This document shows positions 50,642 through 61,066 of a stretch of 64,000 nucleotides of DNA, in pieces. The notes under the pieces are model-generated. The model was given only the letters and a program-made list of their open reading frames with translations, searched no databases and was not told the origin of the DNA. The stretch is taken from positions 6,885,501 through 6,949,500 of the forward strand of contig OX359275.1 in assembly GCA_947179155.2 (NCBI GenBank), written 5' to 3'. Origin of the DNA: Hedera helix (lineage: Eukaryota > Streptophyta > Magnoliopsida > Apiales > Araliaceae). The position numbers and the translations under genes are program-made. Every line of letters starts with the position of its first letter. The first letter of the stretch is position 1.

Positions 50642-52005
50642 TGATAGGTTATAAACCTTAGGTAAGAGTACCTTAGGCTATAACCGTAGTAGAAGATAAG
50701 TAAAATGATAAATAAATAAACTCCGGAAGTGTTTAAATAATAAAAATGAATTTGGAAAATTCATATATAGAAGATTATCCAATGATGGATTTGAGAAGAT
50801 ATAAGAGAAATGAAAAGGGTCATGTTGTACCTAATTTGAATAAATGATATAAGATATCTTATCATAAGATTTTGAGAAGCATAAAGAAAATGCTAATAAG
50901 GTCATGAAATGATCTAGAGAAATGAACTCGTAATGAGGCAGATATGCTAAAATATGAATGAAGAGAATTCGTATTCAGATAAGAAAAGTTAGAGGTTTGT
51001 GGGTTTTTAATTGAGAACTCATATTAGTGGCTGAGTTGTACGATTCCTTGTATGGGCAGGGAATATGTGCTTGGTTTTAGGACCGCTTAGCTTCCTATAT
51101 TAATATAGTGGTTGAGTTGAACGAACCCTTGTATGGGCGGGGGCTATGATATGTCAGCGAACCAATTCGGGAGATGCTGCTGCGAAACTTGCACGATCAG
51201 TGTGTATTGTAGGATAAACGTATGCACTGATGGCAGGTGTTCCTTACAGTGTTGAAGAGTTGGGAAACTGATGTATTTGTTCTTGGTTTAACGACCGCTT
51301 AATTTTCTATATTGATTAGTGGCCGAGTTGACCAATTTCTTGTGTGGGCAGGAGATTGTGTTTGGTTTGACGACCACTTAGCTTTCTATGGTGATAATCG
51401 ATTGAAACTTGGTGTCGCGCTATTCGTTATATGTATGTTAAGAAGGTGATTCTTTTCTCATGTGTATAACGGATAGGTAGAGGATGATAAGATAAGTTCG
51501 TGTTCTTAAAACTCATACTGATGGTAAGTTCGTGACTCATAATCGTATGGTGGAACCCCTCAGCGAATGGACGATGTTGGTCTGACTAGGATAAGTTCCC
51601 CAACCCATATGATTGTGGCAAGTACCTGAACTCCTAATGTGTGGTAAGTTTGATGAACAGTGAGTATGGGTAGAGTTAAGTAGTAAGATTAAAGCTATAC
51701 TAGATATAGTTATTAAGCTGTAAAAGAATGTGGAGGAATTTGAGGTGTTTTGAGGTTTTAGGATATTCCAAATCTTCTAGCTATGCTAGACTTTGAAATT
51801 CTTAAAATCGTGCTAAATTCGCACTGTTGTGCTTTTGAAAAGACAAATGAATTTTCTTGTTTTATTATTAAGTCGCAGTAACACGAGGTGTGGAGAAGTC
51901 CATCGTTACTGGTGATGACATGATAAACGATGGAGTCATTAATGCAGAGTAACCTAGTGTTGGATGTATTTTTAAGCCCACTATGGTATGATGTAATATG
52001 ACAAA
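50642..52005 (+). mobile_element. Non-coding interior of the B3 element
   Basis: 1.36 kb follow the PBS without gag, pol or ORF1. Part is built of repeats beginning GTGG-(C/T)-GAGTTG at 51027, 51108 and 51319, each with 'cttgt-tgggc' and 'gaccgcttagctt'-like parts. It is collinear with the B+ remnant. This looks like a large non-autonomous derivative or heavily decayed interior. No polypurine tract or 3' LTR is seen before the next fragment. Confidence 0.75.
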
Positions 52006-52240
52006 TGTAGACACCCAAATTTTGCACTTTCTCTACTAACCCTGGCAGGAGGGCAAAATCGTCATTTGACCCGACATGCGGAAAGAAAGGTGGACCCCAG
52101 CACAAAGCCACCCCAGCGATTTATGGTCAAAACCGCCACAACGGACAACGAGCATCCGGTCACTTGAGGCAAGGCGAACAGTTAATCCAGAAAGGCCTGA
52201 GCTGACCACAAAAGACGACTAATGGCCACTCCGCTTACGA
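52006..52240 (+). mobile_element. Fragment of another LTR element
   Basis: It starts TGTAGACACCCAAATTTTGC, a type of LTR start I recognise from plant genomes, and is less AT-rich than its neighbours. It is cut after 235 bp by element 2. The family is not determined. Confidence 0.4.
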
Positions 52241-52870
52241 TGTTTGCATTTTTGCGATATTGTAAATTATAAGTTATTAATGGAAATTAAGTATTTTGAA
52301 AGTGTGATAATCATTTTGGGACAAGCCATGTGTATTATATTGGATGATGGAATTAGTTGCAAGACTAAAGAAATAAGTTGATTTAAAATGAAATTGAATT
52401 GGATTGATTTGATTAATTTATGAACCTATGGGGGTAAATTTGAATAATTATAAACTAAAGGGGGAGTGAAATTTCCTAGGAATGATGGTTAATGACCATG
52501 CCACCCTCATCATTTTGGAAAATGACATTCATGTCCTATTGGTGAGAAATAACAATTTTATCCTTATAAAGTCAAGGGAAATGACTTATTAGCCCTAACC
52601 AAGCTTGAGTTGAGTTAACCATATCATGGTTAGTTGCTAGACAATTGTTATAAGCATACATGCAAACCAATTTTCAGCATTCTAGTTGCTATTGTCCAAG
52701 TTCATTCGAAGCTTGCAAGATAAGAGAGAAGAGAGAGCTAGGAGCTAGGGTTTGAAGAAACTCAAAGAGAATTCAAGAGAAAAGTGTTCTAGACAAGCAA
52801 AGTAAGTGCTCAAGGTGGAGAATCAAAGCTTGGCAAGGTTTTTAGCTAGAAGAAGAAAAGCTAGAAGAAG

Positions 52871-52872
52871 GT
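52871..52872 (+). promoter_or_regulatory. Candidate 5' splice site in element 2 LTR
   Basis: AAG|GTATGA is a near-perfect plant donor at the end of the GA-rich stretch. It can pair with the AG at 55390-55391 before ORF1. Confidence 0.5.
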
Positions 52873-53745
52873 ATGAAAGAGTTTAAGTTATGAAATTCAA
52901 AGATTATGTGTTTATAAGTTGAAATAGATGAAGCCATGCATGAGTCTTTGATCATATGTGTATATTATGTGATATATGTGCTTCAAGTTGGCTAGATCAT
53001 GAAAACCTAGTGATTGAGTTGTGTATAGCAAAGGTGGTGTACTATTTACATGAATAGCTAAGATTAAAGTTATGATTAAAAGCATGATTGTGTGCTATGT
53101 GTTGTCAAACATGATTGAAACCTAGTTTGGGAAGATGGAGATATAAGATACATGCATTAACATGTGTTAGCAAGCATCTAAGAAACCTAAATGGTGAAAA
53201 ACTTATGTTTTGGAAGGGTTAAGTGAATACTAGGCTATACTTTTTGCCTAAAAGGAATTATAATCTGTAAAGTATTTTGGAAGGTGCATGTGCAAGTTAC
53301 ACATGCATATAAAGTGGCTAAAAGGATATGTGTTAACATATATGTGCATGGTGTGTAAAGAATCAAAGTTGGTTTATAAGGAAAATTATGAAAATTGGTA
53401 GAAATGCAACTAAGTTATGATAATTGGCCATTTTGCTTGATTTTGTGATAAATGAGGCCAAACATGTAAGTTATAAGTAAATACACGTGTTAGAATCGAA
53501 TTGGGAGCTAAATGGTGCATAAGGCGATAAATAGCCATTTCAAACGTTTTAAAACGTAAACCGACGACCAAAACAAACCATTTGGAAAACTATGATCAAA
53601 CGATGATTTTTAAAAGTTTCGAAGGCCAACGCAAGTCAATTATATGTTATATGTGCTATGTGAGATGTTGGAATTGGTAAATTCACATTAGGGCCAAAGC
53701 TAGCTTGATTTTTGGAAAGAAAATTTTTTCTGATTCTGCAGCATG

Positions 53746-53902
53746 GCGCCGGGGCGCGGGTTTTTGTACTAGATACTGCGCCGGGGCGCAGTGTGGCTGC
53801 AAGGTTTCCGCTGGGGGCGAGATCAGAGCTCGCCGGGGCGCCGTCAGCCGAGGAGATCTCGCGGCCAGCGCAGTGTCAAGAAGGAAAATGGCGCCGGGGC
53901 GC
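53746..53902. repeat. GC cassette of element 2 5' LTR
   Basis: GCGCCGGGGCGC occurs at 53746-53757, 53778-53789 and 53891-53902, plus a one-base-shifted version (CGCCGGGGCGCC) at 53831-53842. The second LTR repeats it at about 62578-62734. The frames across it (for example 53705-53956) are not supported as genes. Confidence 0.9.
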
Positions 53903-55165
53903 CGTGAGCTGATTTTGAAAAAAATAAATATTTTATTCCAAAATGCAATGTTTTGATATTAAATGATATAAATACATATGTAAACCATAATTTGATAAAA
54001 ATAATCAATATGGTAAGCGTTAAGCTATGTTTGAGCAATATATTATGTGATTAGGGTTATGTATAGTTAATGGGTAGCTTGTTTAGCAAGTTATGGCATG
54101 CATGTGTATGTAACTAATGCATGAACCAATATTGTGGTCATGTAGGTTATAGACGGGATAATTTTATACCGATTGTGATAGACGAGGACGAAGGCAAGTT
54201 TCCTGACTGAACTTCTATTGCAGTTCTTTGAATAGATATTCATGTTATTCATTTATATTGCTATGCAAAGTTCATTCATTATTGAATTAAATTGAAAAGG
54301 TCGATGCCAATCTTGAATCTGGCTAGACACATACGAAATGATTTATGTTGAGATCGAATGTTCATTGTTATATGCTCCAATCCACATTGGTTGTGGTGCG
54401 GCTTCTATGTTATGCTGTAATAGAACAACCCTAAAAAGGGGAAATAATTATAATTTTATGACGTGGTTGCGTCGCTAGATGTTTATGTTGTGCACAATAT
54501 AAAGGTACAATGGGCTGATCACCCAGAGTACGCATCTTTTTGAAATAGCAGTCTTTTGACTAACTTGGGCAATATCATTCTATACGATTGGTATTGTTCT
54601 AAACGTGTTCTTGGTCTCGTGACCGTACAGCAGAAAAAGATTCATTATATCATTATTCATAAAAGCTAAATTTCAGTTCTTGATTCACTTATTGAATTAA
54701 TATTGATCAGTTCATTTCGTTGATTCGATTATTGATATTCATTCAGTTATTATGCATAATTCAGATAAAATTGTCTATGACTCTCCTCTATTCATTTGAA
54801 ATTATTCATGATATCATTTATTGTTATACTTGCTGAGCTATTTAGGCTCACTCTTGCTTCCATTCATGACATTTCAGTTAAGCCAGAGAAGGCCGAAGGG
54901 TCGGGAATAGATAAAGGGAAAGGAAAGGTCGGCCAGCACTAGCAGCTAGCTAATGTTGTATTTATTATTATATTTTGTATTATGTCAGATATGACAGTTG
55001 GATGTATAAAGGTACGTAGAACCTGGGAATAGTAATGTATGAATGTAAATTAAGTTTATAATTATTATTTTGTTCAGAATGGTTGAATGAGATGTTAGGG
55101 TAGAATAGATTACGTGAGCACCAGACCCGTGGTTCAAGGAACCCGGATTTGGGGGCGTCACAGTT

Positions 55166-55177
55166 TGGTATCAGAGC
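55166..55177 (+). promoter_or_regulatory. Primer-binding site of element 2 (tRNA-Met)
   Basis: TGGTATCAGAGC lies three bases after the LTR end. Confidence 0.95.
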
Positions 55178-55392
55178 TGATAGGTTATAAACCTTAGGTG
55201 GGGGAAAACCTTAGGAATATGACCTTAAGGAATATAGTAAAACTCATTTAGAGTTCTAAGCAGTGAAGGGTGGGAGTTGTTAAGGGTGCAATTTCCACAA
55301 TATGTATTATGTATTATGTGTTATATGTTATGTGTTTTAAGAATAAGGAAAATTGCAGTGAACTGAAATAGTTGTTCTTGTGATTTTATAGT

Positions 55393-56109
55393 ATGCCAGA
55401 GATTGGAGAATCCAGTCGGGCTGCAGGAGAAGAGGAACCTAGAGACATTCAAATAGATGTGTTGACAAGAGTACCAGCTATGGCAATAGTACCAGCTGAA
55501 GGTAGTGAACAGGAGGAGGATCCAGATGAGTTAGAGGGAGACTCGGATGGGGCAATACCAGAGAATGCTTCATCTGAGCAGAGAGAAGCAGATCGGGAAT
55601 GGGTAACCGGTCTGATACAGCAAAACAGCGAGTTTGTCGATAGGATTTTGGAACTAGAAACTCAGGCAGCTGAACGACAGACAACTGTGGATCTAAATGA
55701 GGCAACATTTCAAGAATTGACTAATGAAAATAGGGAGTTGAAGGATAAATTAGTGCAAGCCGAACGAAAAATGCAGGAGCTGAGGAATGATAAGGAAGTC
55801 TTGGAGGCTAAGCTTAGGGATGCGAATGTTGAGATAGCCATAAATGAGCGTGCTGGGACTAATGCAGTAAGGAGAATAGATTTGTTGGAAGATGAAGTGA
55901 GATCCAAGAAAGCTAAAATTGATAGTATGGGTGTAAGGATGGAAGATATGAGTTATGCATTTCGTACAGCATTCGGAAGGGCACAGGATAGGGTACATTA
56001 TTACCCGGTGGAATATAATCAACCAAAGGTCATTTTGAGTCGATGGAAGATAGTGACTATAATGAATGAAGAATACGAGGATGCGGTCAGACGTGGGATG
56101 CTTCTGTAG
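55393..56109 (+). CDS. ORF1: acidic coiled-coil protein upstream of gag, element 2
   Basis: This intact 238-residue protein is homologous to element 1 ORF1. The N-terminus keeps M-x-EIG-x-SSR and a D-I motif, followed by an acidic stretch (about 35-65). Residues about 70-180 look like a coiled coil with regular Leu, Glu, Lys and Asn. From about 185 the conserved C-terminal block follows (MSYAFR, FGR, RVHYYP, EEYEDAVRRGM). It is 47 residues shorter than in element 1, mostly in the acidic part and the coil. AG at 55390-55391 lies one base before the ATG, a splice-acceptor-like setting. Function is unknown; the conserved ends suggest a real protein. Confidence 0.85.
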   Translation: MPEIGESSRAAGEEEPRDIQIDVLTRVPAMAIVPAEGSEQEEDPDELEGDSDGAIPENASSEQREADREWVTGLIQQNSEFVDRILELETQAAERQTTVDLNEATFQELTNENRELKDKLVQAERKMQELRNDKEVLEAKLRDANVEIAINERAGTNAVRRIDLLEDEVRSKKAKIDSMGVRMEDMSYAFRTAFGRAQDRVHYYPVEYNQPKVILSRWKIVTIMNEEYEDAVRRGMLL

Positions 56110-56473
56110 GGAGTTATAATAGATATGTACATAGTTATGTATGTATAGTTATGAATGTATAATTATATGTGTATATTGTGTATAAATCCCTAACTTTTGT
56201 TATAAAAAAAGGATAGTTAGATATGTGTAATTCCTTTTTGTAAGGAGGGAAGGTTTAAGCTATTGTATAAAGTTATGTGAATCCCAACTCCGGTAGTTGG
56301 AGGGATAAAAAGTTAACAGCAATGTGCTACATGAAAAATGTAATGTGCTAGGCACGAAACAAATTTGCGTATGAATATAAATCTAATTATGATATGTGTG
56401 TTGGCACGTGTGTATGTTTAAAGTTCATAGAAATATGATATGCAAATATTGTAAAATAATTGTGATATAAACT
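56110..56473 (+). other. Non-coding spacer between ORF1 and gag, element 2
   Basis: 364 bp of AT-rich sequence without a frame. It matches the element 1 spacer in position and length and loosely in sequence. Confidence 0.6.
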
Positions 56474-57235
56474 GTGATACAGAAAATGCCGCCCAGACGT
56501 AGGCAAAATGTTCGACCTCCTCCAGAGGAGTCAGTAAATGCTCCGGAGGTGCCAGTCAATCCTATGCAACAATTTGTGGATTTATTGATGGGAGCCTTAC
56601 AGAACAGAAATGTGAATATAGGGGGTGATCAACCGGTAGCCGCAAGAGTTGCTACCTTCAAAGATTTCAAAGCAGTAGGACCCCCAGAATTTAAAGGAAC
56701 AATGAATCCAGTGGAGGCTCAGAACTGGATTACTGAAATGGAGAAAGTATTTGATGTGGCTAATGTGGCGGAAGATCAGAAAACCGCTTTTGCCACTTTC
56801 ATGTTGAAAGGAGAGGCTAACTATTGGTGGGTTGCCAATAAGGGAAGATTGGGAACAGGAGCTGCTCCGTGGGAGAAATTTAAGGAGATATTTCTCGAAG
56901 CCTATTTTCCTCCAGTAACACAGGATATGATGGAGGTACAATTTTTGGAATTAAAGCAAGGGAACATGTCGGTCGCCGAGTATGCGGCGAAATTTAACGA
57001 GTTAGCATGGTTTGCTCCACATCAGGTGGATACAGAGCAGAGAAAGGCGAGACGCTTTAAGCGTGGGTTGAAGCCATGGATCTACAGCAAGGTCTCGATG
57101 TTTCAAATTGGGACTTTTGCTGGGGTAATGGAGAAAGCTATTTTGGCAGAGGGAGGCAGTGAAGCCTTGAATAAGTATAAACAGGAGCAACACGGCAAGA
57201 AGAAAGGTGATGGGCCTAATAAAGAAGGCGGGTAG
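56474..57235 (+). CDS. gag: Gag, element 2 (ends at a frameshift)
   Basis: 253 codons begin MIQKMPPRR. By comparison with element 1, the ATG five codons later (56486, MPPRR) is the likelier start. The Gag domain is complete (KAVGPPEFKG, MLKGEANYWW, FKEIFLEAYFP, MSVAEYAAKFNELA, about residues 60-230). The frame hits TAG at 57233-57235 because the GGG at 57230-57232 seems one G too long; the zinc-knuckle part and pol continue in the frame open from 57207. The protein would form the particle shell but, as read here, would lack the RNA-binding knuckles. Confidence 0.95.
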   Translation: MIQKMPPRRRQNVRPPPEESVNAPEVPVNPMQQFVDLLMGALQNRNVNIGGDQPVAARVATFKDFKAVGPPEFKGTMNPVEAQNWITEMEKVFDVANVAEDQKTAFATFMLKGEANYWWVANKGRLGTGAAPWEKFKEIFLEAYFPPVTQDMMEVQFLELKQGNMSVAEYAAKFNELAWFAPHQVDTEQRKARRFKRGLKPWIYSKVSMFQIGTFAGVMEKAILAEGGSEALNKYKQEQHGKKKGDGPNKEGG

Positions 57236-60200
57236 CGGGGGAAGTAACCCTAATAAGCGGAAATGGAATAATAATAGTAATACAGCTATGGTTAAGCAAA
57301 AGGAAACAAAGAAGAAGGTTGAAATGTGTCCTAACTGTGGAAAGGGACACTCAGGTGTTTGTCTGAAGGGAAAGAATGTATGCTTCAGGTGCGGCAAAGA
57401 AGGCCATATTGCGACAAACTGTCCGGTACCAAAGACCGCCAAGGGTTGTTTTTACTGCGGAGAGATAGGGCATCAGATTAAGGATTGTCCTAAGAAGAAG
57501 ATGGAAGGGGGAAGCGGCAGTAAGGGTAGCACCGGTGGAAAGTTGACTATAGGAGGGCCGGTACAACCGGGGAGACCAACGGCACGCACATTTAATATGA
57601 CAGTGCAGGATGCGGTAGCATCGAAGGATGTGGTATCAGGTATCATTCCTGTTAATAATGTAAATGCATACATATTGTTTGATTCGGGTGCTACATGTTC
57701 TTTTATTTCTGATGAATTTGCTAAGAAGTTGAACTTGCCACAAGTAAAGTTAGAAAATGCGTTGAATATAGAAGTAGCAAATAAGGAAGTGATCCGGGTA
57801 GAGAATATTTGTCGAGGGTGTTGTCTAACGATAAGGGGACATAAACTGTTAGTAGATTTAATTCCGATTCGGTTAGGAGAATTCGATGTAATATTGGGGA
57901 TGGATTGGTTGTATAGCTGTGGGGCAGTGATCGACTGCCAGAGTAAATGTGTAAACCTTCAGACTCCTACCAAATCTAAGGTAATGTTTTATGGTAGCAA
58001 GTCGCCTGGACAATCTTGTTGTCTGACGATGTTGCAGGCCGAAAAGCTATTGAGGAAGGGGTGCATAGGGTATTTAGCTCATGTGATTGATACACGTATA
58101 GAAGGATCAGAATTGGGTCAGATACCCGTTGTAAAAGAGTATGCAGATGTATTTTCGGATGAATTACCGGGTCTTCCACCAGATAGGGAGATCGAATTTG
58201 TTATTGATCTTGTACCAGGAACAACGCCGATTTCAAAGGCACCGTACAGAATGGCCCCAGTAGAATTAAAAGAATTGATGATTCAGTTGCAAGAATTACT
58301 GGATAAGAAATATATTCAGCCAAGTGTGTCGCCGTGGGGAGCGCCAGTTTTATTTGTCAAGAAGAAAGATGGCTCGTTAAGACTCTGTATTGATTACAGA
58401 GAATTGAATAAAGTGACGATAAAGAACAAGTATCCGCTACCAAGGATTGATGATTTGTTTGATCAACTAAGGGGAGCCAAATATTTTTCAAAGATTGATT
58501 TAAGAAGTGGTTATCACCAACTGAAAGTGAGACCTGAAGATGTACCCAAAACAGCGTTTAGAACCCGTTATGGTCACTACGAGTTTTTAGTAATGTCGTT
58601 TGGATTGACAAATGCACTAGCGGCATTCATGGATTTGATGAATCGTGTATTTAAACCATATTTGGATAAGTTTGTAGTGGTGTTTATTGATGATATATTG
58701 ATTTATTCAAAGACTGAAGAAGAACATGCGGAACATCTAAGGATCGTGCTGGAGAAATTAAGGGAAGCTAAGTTATATGCCAAGTTCTCGAAATGTGAAT
58801 TCTGGCTGCAAAGAGTGCAATTTTTGGGGCACGTTATCGATCAGGACGGAATATCAGTGGATCCAGTGAAAGTTGAAGCAGTAATTAATTGGGAACAACC
58901 GAAGACACCAACGAAAGTTCATAGTTTTCTTGGTTTGGCTGGATACTACAGAAGGTTTATCAAAGATTTCTCAAAATTGTCAGGACCTCTGACCAATTTG
59001 ACAAGGAAGGCTGTAAAGTTTGTATGGACTGATAAATGTGAAGAAAGTTTTCTAGAACTCAAGAAGAGATTAAGTGAAGCACCAGTGTTGTCATTGCCAG
59101 ACGATACGGGAGGATTTGTCGTTTATAGTGACGCATCGCACAAAGGATTGGGTTGTGTGTTAATGCAACATGGTAAAGTCATCGCTTATGCATCCAGGCA
59201 GTTGAAAGATTTTGAGAAGAGGTATCCAACCCATGATTTAGAATTGGCAGCAGTGGTTTTTGCCTTGAAGATATGGAGGCATTACCTGTACGGAGAGAAG
59301 TGTGAGATATACATAGACCACAAAAGTCTGAAGTATATTTTCACCCAGAAAGATTTGAATATGAGACAAAGGAGATGGTTAGAGCTAATTAAGGATTATG
59401 ATTGTGAGATCTTGTATCACCCAGGAAAAGCAAATGTGGTAGCTGATGCTTTGAGTAGAAAAGGCCGAGAAAGATTGGAAATCTTAACTGCTCAGGAAGA
59501 ACTGATTAAAGACATGGAGAGATTGGAACTAGAAGTAAAACATCCGATGGAGTCGGAAGAAAAGTTATATATGGTTGAAGCTCATCCAACGTTATTGGAT
59601 AGAGTGAAGGATGCACAAATGCAGGATCAAGATTGTAGTCAAATTAAAGAACGTATATCTGATGGACAAGAGACAAGATTTCAATTAGACAACAGCGGAA
59701 TGCTGAGATTGGAAGGGAGAGTATGGGTGCCGTTAGTGTCGGAGTTAAAAGAAGAGATTTTGCAAGAAGCACACAGTTCACGATATTCAGTTCATCCAGG
59801 AAGTACGAAGATGTACCAAGATCTTCGTCAGCATTTTTGGTGGCCCAACATGAAGAGAGATGTAGCGGAATATGTAAGCAAATGTTTGACATGTCAAAGA
59901 ATTAAAGCGGAGCATCAGAGACCTAGTGGGTTGTTGCAACCGTTAGAAATTCCAGAATGGAAATGGGAGCATGTTACCATGGATTTTGTGGTAGGACTCC
60001 CAACTACACAGAAAGGCTATGATGCAATATGGGTAATAGTGGATCGACTGACAAAGTCTGCCCACTTTTTGCCAATCAAGGTTAAGTTTAACCTGGACCA
60101 GCTAGCAAAGTTATATGTGAAAGAAATAGTGTCAAGGCATGGAGTTCCAGTATCAATTGTTTCGGATAGAGATCCACGATTCACTTCGAATTTTTGGAGA

Positions 60201-60524
60201 AGTTTTCAGGAACGTATGGGCACACAGTTGAGGTTGAGCACGGCGTATCATCCTCAAACAGATGGCCAAAGTGAAAGGACGATTCAAACGTTGGAAGATA
60301 TGTTAAGAGCGAGTGTAATGGACTTCAAGGGCAATTGGGATGACCATCTGCCACTAGTGGAATTTGCCTACAATAATAGTTATCATGCAAGTATTGGGAT
60401 GCCACCATATGAAGCATTGTATGGAAGGAAATGCAGAACGCCTCTATGTTGGGACGAGGTTGGTGAACGAAAGTTATTGGGACCAAAATTGTGCAGCAAA
60501 CTACTGAAATTGTTAAAGTCATAA
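57207..60524 (+). CDS. pol: Zinc knuckles, protease, RT, RNase H and integrase, element 2
   Basis: The open frame has 1105 codons; its ATG is not a natural start but the continuation of Gag. Three zinc knuckles come first (about 40-98), again with the short C-X2-C-X3-H-X3-C form in front. Then protease DSGA at 159, reverse transcriptase FIDD at 493-496, RNase H Asp at 642, and integrase D926, D987, E1023 (D,D35E). Unlike element 1 there is no amber codon after the catalytic Glu. In the RT motif NAPAAF the Pro is Leu (NALAAF), which may weaken the enzyme. The frame ends at 60522-60524 after a one-base deletion near 60491-60493; the true continuation is the frame from 60491. Confidence 0.96.
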   Translation: MMGLIKKAGSGGSNPNKRKWNNNSNTAMVKQKETKKKVEMCPNCGKGHSGVCLKGKNVCFRCGKEGHIATNCPVPKTAKGCFYCGEIGHQIKDCPKKKMEGGSGSKGSTGGKLTIGGPVQPGRPTARTFNMTVQDAVASKDVVSGIIPVNNVNAYILFDSGATCSFISDEFAKKLNLPQVKLENALNIEVANKEVIRVENICRGCCLTIRGHKLLVDLIPIRLGEFDVILGMDWLYSCGAVIDCQSKCVNLQTPTKSKVMFYGSKSPGQSCCLTMLQAEKLLRKGCIGYLAHVIDTRIEGSELGQIPVVKEYADVFSDELPGLPPDREIEFVIDLVPGTTPISKAPYRMAPVELKELMIQLQELLDKKYIQPSVSPWGAPVLFVKKKDGSLRLCIDYRELNKVTIKNKYPLPRIDDLFDQLRGAKYFSKIDLRSGYHQLKVRPEDVPKTAFRTRYGHYEFLVMSFGLTNALAAFMDLMNRVFKPYLDKFVVVFIDDILIYSKTEEEHAEHLRIVLEKLREAKLYAKFSKCEFWLQRVQFLGHVIDQDGISVDPVKVEAVINWEQPKTPTKVHSFLGLAGYYRRFIKDFSKLSGPLTNLTRKAVKFVWTDKCEESFLELKKRLSEAPVLSLPDDTGGFVVYSDASHKGLGCVLMQHGKVIAYASRQLKDFEKRYPTHDLELAAVVFALKIWRHYLYGEKCEIYIDHKSLKYIFTQKDLNMRQRRWLELIKDYDCEILYHPGKANVVADALSRKGRERLEILTAQEELIKDMERLELEVKHPMESEEKLYMVEAHPTLLDRVKDAQMQDQDCSQIKERISDGQETRFQLDNSGMLRLEGRVWVPLVSELKEEILQEAHSSRYSVHPGSTKMYQDLRQHFWWPNMKRDVAEYVSKCLTCQRIKAEHQRPSGLLQPLEIPEWKWEHVTMDFVVGLPTTQKGYDAIWVIVDRLTKSAHFLPIKVKFNLDQLAKLYVKEIVSRHGVPVSIVSDRDPRFTSNFWRSFQERMGTQLRLSTAYHPQTDGQSERTIQTLEDMLRASVMDFKGNWDDHLPLVEFAYNNSYHASIGMPPYEALYGRKCRTPLCWDEVGERKLLGPKLCSKLLKLLKS

Positions 60525-61018
60525 GATCGAGACTCGTAGCAGCACAGGATAGACAGAAGAAATATGCTGACCAGCATCGGCAGAAGAGAGAATTTGAGGT
60601 AGGATCCCATGTGTTTCTAAAAGTTTCACCCTGGAAGGGAAAGATAAGGTTTGGTAAGAAAGGAAAGCTAAGTCCACGATTTATCGGACCATTTGAGGTG
60701 TTGAGAAGGATAGGAGAGGTAGCCTATGCAGTGGCATTACCTCCAGAGCTAGAACACATACACAACGTATTTCACGTGTCAGTACTAAGACCGTACAAGC
60801 CGGACTATAAGCATGTAATTGAATACGAACCGATCCAGATTGAAAAGGATTTGACATATGAAGAAACACCTGTTCAAATAGTAGACAGAAAGGTGCAAAT
60901 TTTGAGGAACAAAGAAATACCTTCTGTAAAGGTAGTGTGGAGGCACCACAATGTGGAAGAAGCGACATGGGAGCTAGAAGAGAAAATGAAGAAGGAATAC
61001 CCCAGTTTATTTTTGTAA
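60491..61018 (+). CDS. pol: Integrase C-terminal domain with chromodomain, element 2 (after frameshift)
   Basis: These 175 codons match the element 1 C-terminus from QQT-EI-KVIR onward. They hold the basic GKIRFGKKGKLSPRFIGPFEVL module (about 54-75) and the chromodomain-like end (YEETPVQIVDRK through VVWRH to ATWELEEKM). The ATG at 60491 is internal. The frame is the same as that of Gag (56474), so the second frameshift undoes the first. It ends TAA at 61016-61018, before the hairpin and polypurine tract. Confidence 0.92.
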   Translation: MQQTTEIVKVIRSRLVAAQDRQKKYADQHRQKREFEVGSHVFLKVSPWKGKIRFGKKGKLSPRFIGPFEVLRRIGEVAYAVALPPELEHIHNVFHVSVLRPYKPDYKHVIEYEPIQIEKDLTYEETPVQIVDRKVQILRNKEIPSVKVVWRHHNVEEATWELEEKMKKEYPSLFL

Positions 61019-61030
61019 TTCTGTAATAGT

Positions 61031-61048
61031 GATTCCGGGGATGGAATC
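61031..61048 (+). other. Hairpin before the polypurine tract, element 2
   Basis: GATTCC and GGAATC pair around GGGGAT. It is the counterpart of 10362-10379 in element 1. Confidence 0.6.
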
Positions 61049-61053
61049 CTTGT

Positions 61054-61066
61054 AAGGAGGGAAGAA
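61054..61066 (+). promoter_or_regulatory. Polypurine tract, element 2
   Basis: AAGGAGGGAAGAA lies directly before the second LTR and differs from the element 1 tract by one base. Confidence 0.93.

Larger units (their letters stand above)
52241..55162 (+). repeat. Element 2 5' LTR (2922 bp)
   Basis: It begins TGTTTGCATTT where the second LTR has TGTAAGGATTTGCATTT, that is, six bases fewer. It ends GGGGGCGTCACA. A weak TATA (TATAAGCA) lies near 52650, a GA-rich leader ends in AAG|GTATGA at 52870/52871, and a GC cassette lies at 53744-53915. There is no long AT hairpin array, unlike the other families. Confidence 0.94.

Noticed and set aside
53705..53956. Frames over the GC cassette of element 2 LTRs (also 62537-62788)
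   Set aside because: GC-rich repeat with few stops, open in two frames at once; it sits in the LTR.
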